Shown piece after piece: positions 58,740 through 64,000 of a stretch of DNA of 64,000 nucleotides (its first letter is position 1; each line of letters opens with the position of its first letter). The translations under genes and the position numbers were made by a program. Source of the stretch: Sternotherus odoratus (lineage: Eukaryota > Chordata > Testudines > Kinosternidae); assembly GCA_032164245.1 (NCBI GenBank), contig JAVMKO010000001.1, forward strand, positions 250,241,644 to 250,305,643, in the 5' to 3' direction. The notes under the pieces were generated by a model, which had not been told where the DNA came from, did no database searches, and saw only the letters and a program-made list of their open reading frames with translations.

Positions 58740-60350
58740 CTGAAATTTGCATTGGCGCCAGGGCAGAATTTCGTGTAAATTCTGCTGCACCAACAACATT
58801 CAGAGATTTCCCCAAAATATTTAGCCCTTTTTTGCATCTTCTAAAGGGGAGGATCTGATTATATACATTATTTATCAGTGAAAAAGCAAACACTTCCCAC
58901 ACTTAATAGACATAGGTGGATGTCAAAAGTTAATAGTAGAACATCACTTCAAATTCAGCCACTTTATGTTGATGGTCCTCGTGCTCTGAAATCTGTTCCT
59001 TCCTCACAGTGTCATTAATCCCAGTCTGAACTCTCAGAGAATAAGCCAAGAAACACTGTGTGGCTCTTCATAGTCTAAAATTAAAGACAGAACTCCCAGC
59101 ATTTGTGAAAGTGGTTGCTAATTATTGTAGGGCTAGTCCCAACCTGAATGTGTTACACTGACTGCTGCAAAGGCAGTAAGTGCACATACTGTGGGCATGG
59201 TACTAAAACACTAGGTACTGAGTATTTATATGGCAGCAGCTTTGCATATGAGTGGGCTTGGAAGGATTACATTTTTATCGGTGTTGGTAAATATCAACTT
59301 CACCACACACAGACAAACCAACAGGAAGTATTTCCATCAATAATAATTGAAATGTACAAATAGGCAAAGTAAGAAAAATGCTGCTTGAGAACTAATTAGC
59401 ATTTGACTAAAGGATTTTTTTACTTTCTCTATTTTGACCTGTGATGTTTACAATGTCTGTTTTAATGGTTACAAAGCGTTAACTTCTAAAATGTCAAGGT
59501 TAACAGTAATTAAATAATTATTGTCTAACCCCCATCCTTTCTTCCCCCTAATTTCAGGCAAACTGTAAATGGATACAGATACAAAAAAATGTTGAAAAAT
59601 AAATATCTATGATAGCCATTGAGATTATAAAAAATTAAAATGGATTTCTCCCAAGTCTACACATGAGACAATCTAACATCTGTATAGGCAGCTATATTAG
59701 CATCTTTATTAGGCCTTTGAACACGCAGAGAATGAAGCAGATATATTCCAAAGACACAGCAGACAGACTGAACTGAGTACTTATGTGGGTAATTAAGTGC
59801 TCTGCCTTTCTCTCACAAGGAACCTAACTCATAGGTCCTTATTAAACACTATGCACATGGCCATATGAGTTATCCTGTAGAGCTACAGTTTTATTCAAAG
59901 CAGTGGGAACAAACCCCCCTACACATGCGCACACACAAAATCTGAGCAAGATGCTATGTACCATTAAAAGGTAAGAGAGAACTGTAGCTAGGAACTCAAT
60001 CACGTAAAGAGAAAACATTTCTTTGTACTGCCTACATCACTCATACAAGACAAACACATGTACAAATAATAAAAGGACTTTAGTATTATTCAGGGGAATG
60101 GTAGTGATACCTATAGTTGAAGTGGCATAGCACAGCTTTCATAACAGGCTGAAATTTTTCCAAACGTGGTCTTTGAGTTAGGGAGATATAAATTTTTATT
60201 TTTGAAAGTCTCAGACACCCCCCCCCCCCGATCTGCTTAAGAAAAAGAAACTAGAGAAAAATAGGTAATTTTGACAATGTTAACAAATATTTGTGACCAA
60301 TTCTTTGAAGAGCTCTGGTCTCATTATGATTTGGAGTAGGAACTTGAAAT
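58740..60350. other. no recognised feature
   Basis: AT-rich, with a C run at 60219-60230. Nothing further identified. Confidence 0.4.
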
Positions 60351-60354
60351 TCAT

Positions 60355-60523
60355 AATGTGGCCCACAACACTTCCTGCAGCTCCCATTGGCCGGAAACGG
60401 TGAACCGCGGCCACTGGGAGCTGCGAGGAGCCGTACCTGCGGCCATTCAGGTAAACAAAGCATCTTGCGGCCTGCCAGGGGCTTACCCTGAACGAGCCAC
60501 GAACCAAGTTTGGCAACCCTAGG
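60355..60523. repeat. partial GC-rich hAT-like repeat
   Basis: GCAGCTCCCATTGGCCGGAA, GAACCGCGGCCACTGGGAGC and the end TTTGGCAACCCTAG (inverse of the GGGTTGCCA terminus) mark a repeat related in wording to 19095-19785. An inverted pair (CTCCCATTGGCC / GGCCACTGGGAG) surrounds the centre. A chance 153-codon ORF crosses it. Confidence 0.55.
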
Positions 60524-60724
60524 TTTAAAGGCTAGTGTCAGTGCTTTTTGCTGCCTCCATGAAAATCCAGTAAGACAAGGGCAAGATATAAATCTCTCAA
60601 AATGCATTTGCACAAGCTCAGTAGAGCTTTTTAGAGGCTTGCTACTAAAACCCTGCACTGACCGTGCTTCCTGGTTCCACCCCCAGTTTGAGTTCCAGAC
60701 ATCACTTGCCATGGCAGTAGGATC

Positions 60725-60800
60725 TGCTTCTTTGGCCTAGCGGAAAAAATAATGGGCTGGGAGACAGAAGGAGATCATGAGTTCCAGTCTTTCACTTATT
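60725..60800 (+). repeat. MIR-like head fragment
   Basis: TTTGGCCTAGCGGAAAAAAT then GGGCTGGGAGACAGAAGG resembles the tRNA-like 5' part of a MIR. The core is not recognisable. Confidence 0.3.
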
Positions 60801-60940
60801 AGCATTAATAGTTCTGTACACTTCACAGACCATATAACTGAGCAAGATCTCATTTGGATGAGAAGGCCAACAAATATTAACTCCCTCCCCCGCATTTCAC
60901 AAATGAGGTATCTATTAGGTTACATAAAGTTACTTCAGGC

Positions 60941-62545
60941 AAATCATAGAACTGCAAGGGACCATGGTCGTCTAGTGCAGTTCCCTGTACTCGTGGCAGG
61001 ACTCATTATCTAGCCCATTCCTGACAGGTGTTTGTCCAAATTGCTCTTAAAAATCTCCAACAATGGAGATTCCACAATCTCCCTACGCAATTTATTCCAG
61101 TGCTTAACCACCCTGACAGTTGGGAAGTTTTTCCTAATGCCCAATCTAAACCACCCTTGCTGCAATTTAAACCCATTGCTTCTTGTCCTATCCTCAGAGG
61201 TTAAGAACAACAAATTTTCTTCCCTCGTCCTTGTAACGACCTTTTATGTACTTGAAAACTGTTATCAGGTCCCCTCTCAGTCTTCTCTTTTCCTGACTGA
61301 ACAAACCTAATTTTTTTCAATCTTCCCTGATAGGTCATGTTTTCTAGACCTTTAATTATTTTTGTTGTTCTTCTCTGGACTCTTCAATTTATCCACATCC
61401 ATCCTAAAATGTGACGCACAGAACTGGATGCAGTTGAGGCCTAATCAGAGCAGAGTAGAGTGGATTTCTTCCAAGTCTACTGGGAGAAATCTAGTGGAAG
61501 AACTACTTCTGATGTCTTGCTTACAACACACCTGCTAATATATCCCAGAATGATGTTCACTTTTTTTTGCAACAGCGTTACACTGTTGATTCATATTTAG
61601 CTTGTGGCCTATTATGACCCCCAGATAACTTTCAGCAGTACTCCTTCCTAGGCAGTCATTTCCCATTTTGTAAGTGTGCAACAGATTGTTCCTTCCTAAA
61701 TAGAGTACTTAGCATTTTTCCTTATTTAATTTCATCCTATTTAGTCAGACCCTTTCTCCAGTTTGTCCAGCTCATTTTGAAATTTAACCCTATTGTCCAG
61801 AGCACTTGCAACAACTCAGCTTGATATCATCTGCAAACTTTATAAGTGTACTGTCCATGCCATTATCTAAATCATTGATGAATATATTAAAAACAGAACC
61901 AGACCCAAAACTGATCTCTGTGGATTATGCCCTTCCAGAATGACTGTGAACCACTGATAACTACTCTCTGGGAATGGTTTTCTAACGAGTTTTGCACCCA
62001 CCTCATAGTAGCCCCATAGTTGCATTTCCCTAGTTTGGTTATGTGAAGGTCATATGAGACAGTATCAAAAGCTTTACTAAAGTCAAGATATACCATGTTT
62101 ACTGCTTCCCCCTTATCCACAAGGCTTGTTACCCTGTCAAAGAAAGCTATCAGGTTGGTTTGACACAAATTGTTTTTGACAATTCTATGCTGACTGTTAC
62201 TTATCACCTTATTATCATCTAGATGTTTGCAAACTGATTGCTCAATGATTTCCTCCATTATCTTTCTGGGTACAGAAGTTAAGCTGACTGGTCTGTAATT
62301 TCGTGGGATGTCCTTTACAGATGGGCACTATATTTTCCCTTTTCCAGTCTTCTGGAAACTCTCCCACCTTCCATGACTTCCCAAAGATAATAGCTAATGA
62401 CTCCGATATCTCCTCAGTCAGCTCCTTGAGTATTCTAGGATACATTTTATCAAGTTCTGGTGACTTGAAGACATCTCATTTCTCCAAGTAATTTTTAACT
62501 TATTCTTTTCTATTTAGTCTCTGCTGAGCCTACCTCATTTCACTG
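60941..62545 (-). mobile_element. CR1 LINE, 5'-truncated, degraded
   Basis: The 3' tail is at AATCATAGAACTGCAAGG (60951). Reading the minus strand from 62445: PRILKELTEEISESLAIIFG and WKRENIVPICK (62445-62310), NLIAFFDRVTSLVDKGEAVN then VYLDFSKAFDTVSYD (about 62165-62065), the reverse transcriptase motifs, and later RLGIRKNFPTVRVVKHWNKL near 61130 from the C-terminus. Frameshifts separate the segments. The layout is that of CR1 ORF2 from fingers to C-terminus, with the catalytic YADD region decayed. Confidence 0.85.
61887..62258 (-). pseudogene. CR1 reverse transcriptase fragment
   Basis: A 123-codon open piece with TNLIAFFDRVTSLVDKGEAV and YLDFSKAFDTV, the RT block 3/4 (A motif) of CR1 elements. 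The next blocks lie in other frames downstream on this strand, so no working enzyme can be made. Confidence 0.8.
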
Positions 62546-62549
62546 GCAT

Positions 62550-63285
62550 TCACTATGTTAGACATCTAACGACCACCAACCTCCTTGGTAAATCCATATG
62601 CATGGCTGTAATCACTAGACTGTACTCCTTTCCAGAGCCATGAATAGAATCCAGGACACTCAGTTGCTGGCTAGCCATTCCATGTAAAAGATAACAGCCT
62701 ACTACTACTGTCAGTAATGTCTTTAGGTCAAGTAATAGAAGTCTGTCCTTCTATTATATAACATAACAGGATTTGAAACCCATATGTTTGATGACCCATG
62801 TGAAGGAAAATATGATTCCACGTGAAATAATTTTATTTTTCAGTTTGCTAGTTTCGAACCCTAGACAACTACATACAAACAACTGTTAAAATAAAGTTAA
62901 GACTGCAAAATGAATCACTCAAAAGTTAGGAAATATCAGAGATAGGTTGACTGTGCAACTATAATACAACCCCTCTGTGAATACACAAAAATATATGGTT
63001 TTTATTTACATGATCAAATATCATTCTACAGGAATAGGATGCACAGTGAATGAGGTAGAGAGCTATAACACTACCAATGATATTATCTTGTCATTAAAGA
63101 ACTGAACCTAAATCCAGTTGAGTTGGGTTCTATTTCTGTTTCTACCACAACACCGTATGTGATGTTAGGTAAAATTATCATAGTGCATATGCACAAGAGA
63201 ACCAAACTAAGGTTGCATGAACAATATTAATGATGGCATTTCCTAATTTATGAAGTGATTGACTTTACAACCTTGCCATTCTTTT
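62550..63285. other. no recognised feature
   Basis: AT-rich spacer between the CR1 and the second jockey-like LINE. Confidence 0.4.
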
Positions 63286-63289
63286 AATT

Positions 63290-64000
63290 CAGATTTTTTT
63301 TGTTTGTAAGTTTATCATCTAAGACAAAGCAGTGGTCTACCCCCAGGCTCCATACTGGCACTAATGCTTTTCAACCTGTATAAAATGACCTTCCATTTAC
63401 ACAGTCCCACAAATTCATGTATGCAGATAACATTTGCTTAGATGTCCATGCATGGTAATTCCCAGAACTTGAAAGCACCCTAAACACTGACTGATTAAGA
63501 TGGTTAAATAATGTAGTTGGTGGCATTTACAACCAAGTGTGACCAAGACAGCTTTGAGTGTGTTCCTTCTTTACAGTACCAGTGAAGCCCAAGAACTGAA
63601 TATCTTTCTCAATGGACATCACTTGTAACATGAATGCCACTCAGTCTACCTTGGAGTTTCCCTAGATAGACCTATCACATATCTTAACTGCCTGAGGAAA
63701 ATTGGCTGAGATTACATAACAACCTTTTGACTGGAACTTCATGGGAGGCAAATGCTCAAGCTCTCTGATCATGTGATTTATCCCTTGGTTACTCTGTGAT
63801 GTTGATGTCGCATGAAGAATGGTCTGCAGCTGATGTCATAAACCAGTCTCTTAGAACTGACCCAATCATGCATTCACGCTGCTTTTATTTGCCAAATCGT
63901 TCACGGGCCCTTCTGAACTAATTTTGAAGAGACCATTGTCAACGTGCAGCCAGACTTCACACCTAGGGCCAATGAGAGGCTCTCGCATGCAGCTGTGACC
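63290..64000 (+). mobile_element. second jockey-like LINE copy, cut by window edge
   Basis: Reads, with frameshifts, PQAPYWH-type then LMLFNLYKMTFHLHSPTNS (decayed RT block), FMYADNICLDVHAW (the YADD box with D changed to N), ALSVFLLYSTSEAQELNIFL and VYLGVSLDRPIT. The last blocks align in order with the segment at 38400-38570 of the other copy. Later text near 63820-63880 corresponds to the INQSLRTDPIM-like C-terminal block. It continues beyond 64000. Confidence 0.6.

Noticed and set aside
60251..60712. 153-codon minus-strand ORF
   Set aside because: It crosses the partial GC-rich hAT-like repeat at 60355-60523 and has no coherent domain.

Overview
This is an AT-rich stretch of vertebrate, almost certainly turtle (Testudines), chromosomal DNA. 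The basis is the repeat content: nested CR1 LINEs, tRNA-derived SINEs with CR1-like tails of the cryptodiran Cry type, MIR-type SINEs, L2-like tails, and a dense population of short DNA transposons (3-bp-TSD Harbinger-like, TA-TSD pogo/Tigger-like, 8-bp-TSD hAT-like). No bacterial-style gene occurs; nearly every long ORF is chance, a GC-rich repeat read through, or transposon debris.

The only host-gene candidate is on the minus strand: two GT-AG bounded, phase 1-1 segments at 12473-12613 and 11147-11305. They join into one reading frame across an intron that holds a hAT-like element. The first contains an in-frame TAA, so it is either a decayed exon, an assembly or sequencing error, or an alternative end. 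I cannot name the protein.

Layout: 1-8 kb is mostly unassigned, with a Cry-type SINE, a short Helitron, a pogo-like MITE and one MIR. 8-13 kb holds an ERV-like LTR, two Harbinger-like MITEs set back to back, the candidate exons and a hAT-like element. 13-24 kb has MIR pieces, an internally deleted RTE-like LINE, a GC-rich repeat, a long (AT)n tract and an L2-like LINE end. 24.86-27.13 kb is one hAT element with a matching 8-bp TSD whose two halves are inverted copies of its own 3' end and which carries two younger MITEs. 28-33 kb has more MITEs, a pogo-like element with a GC-rich core and a CR1 hit by three later insertions (MITE, LTR inside the MITE, small hAT). 36-39.4 kb holds an older CR1 and a jockey-like LINE; a second jockey-like copy runs off the right edge. 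44-50.6 kb holds two elements with TIRs and GC-rich cores, a solo LTR with a 6-bp TSD, a 1.2-kb Harbinger-like element carrying four long palindromes, and a fold-back repeat with 64-bp arms. 51-60 kb is sparse. 60.9-62.5 kb is a CR1 with readable reverse-transcriptase segments.

The genes do not work together as a pathway. The window is an intronic or intergenic landscape shaped by insertion and by inverted-repeat formation. Family names come from recognised motifs and termini, not from database searches.
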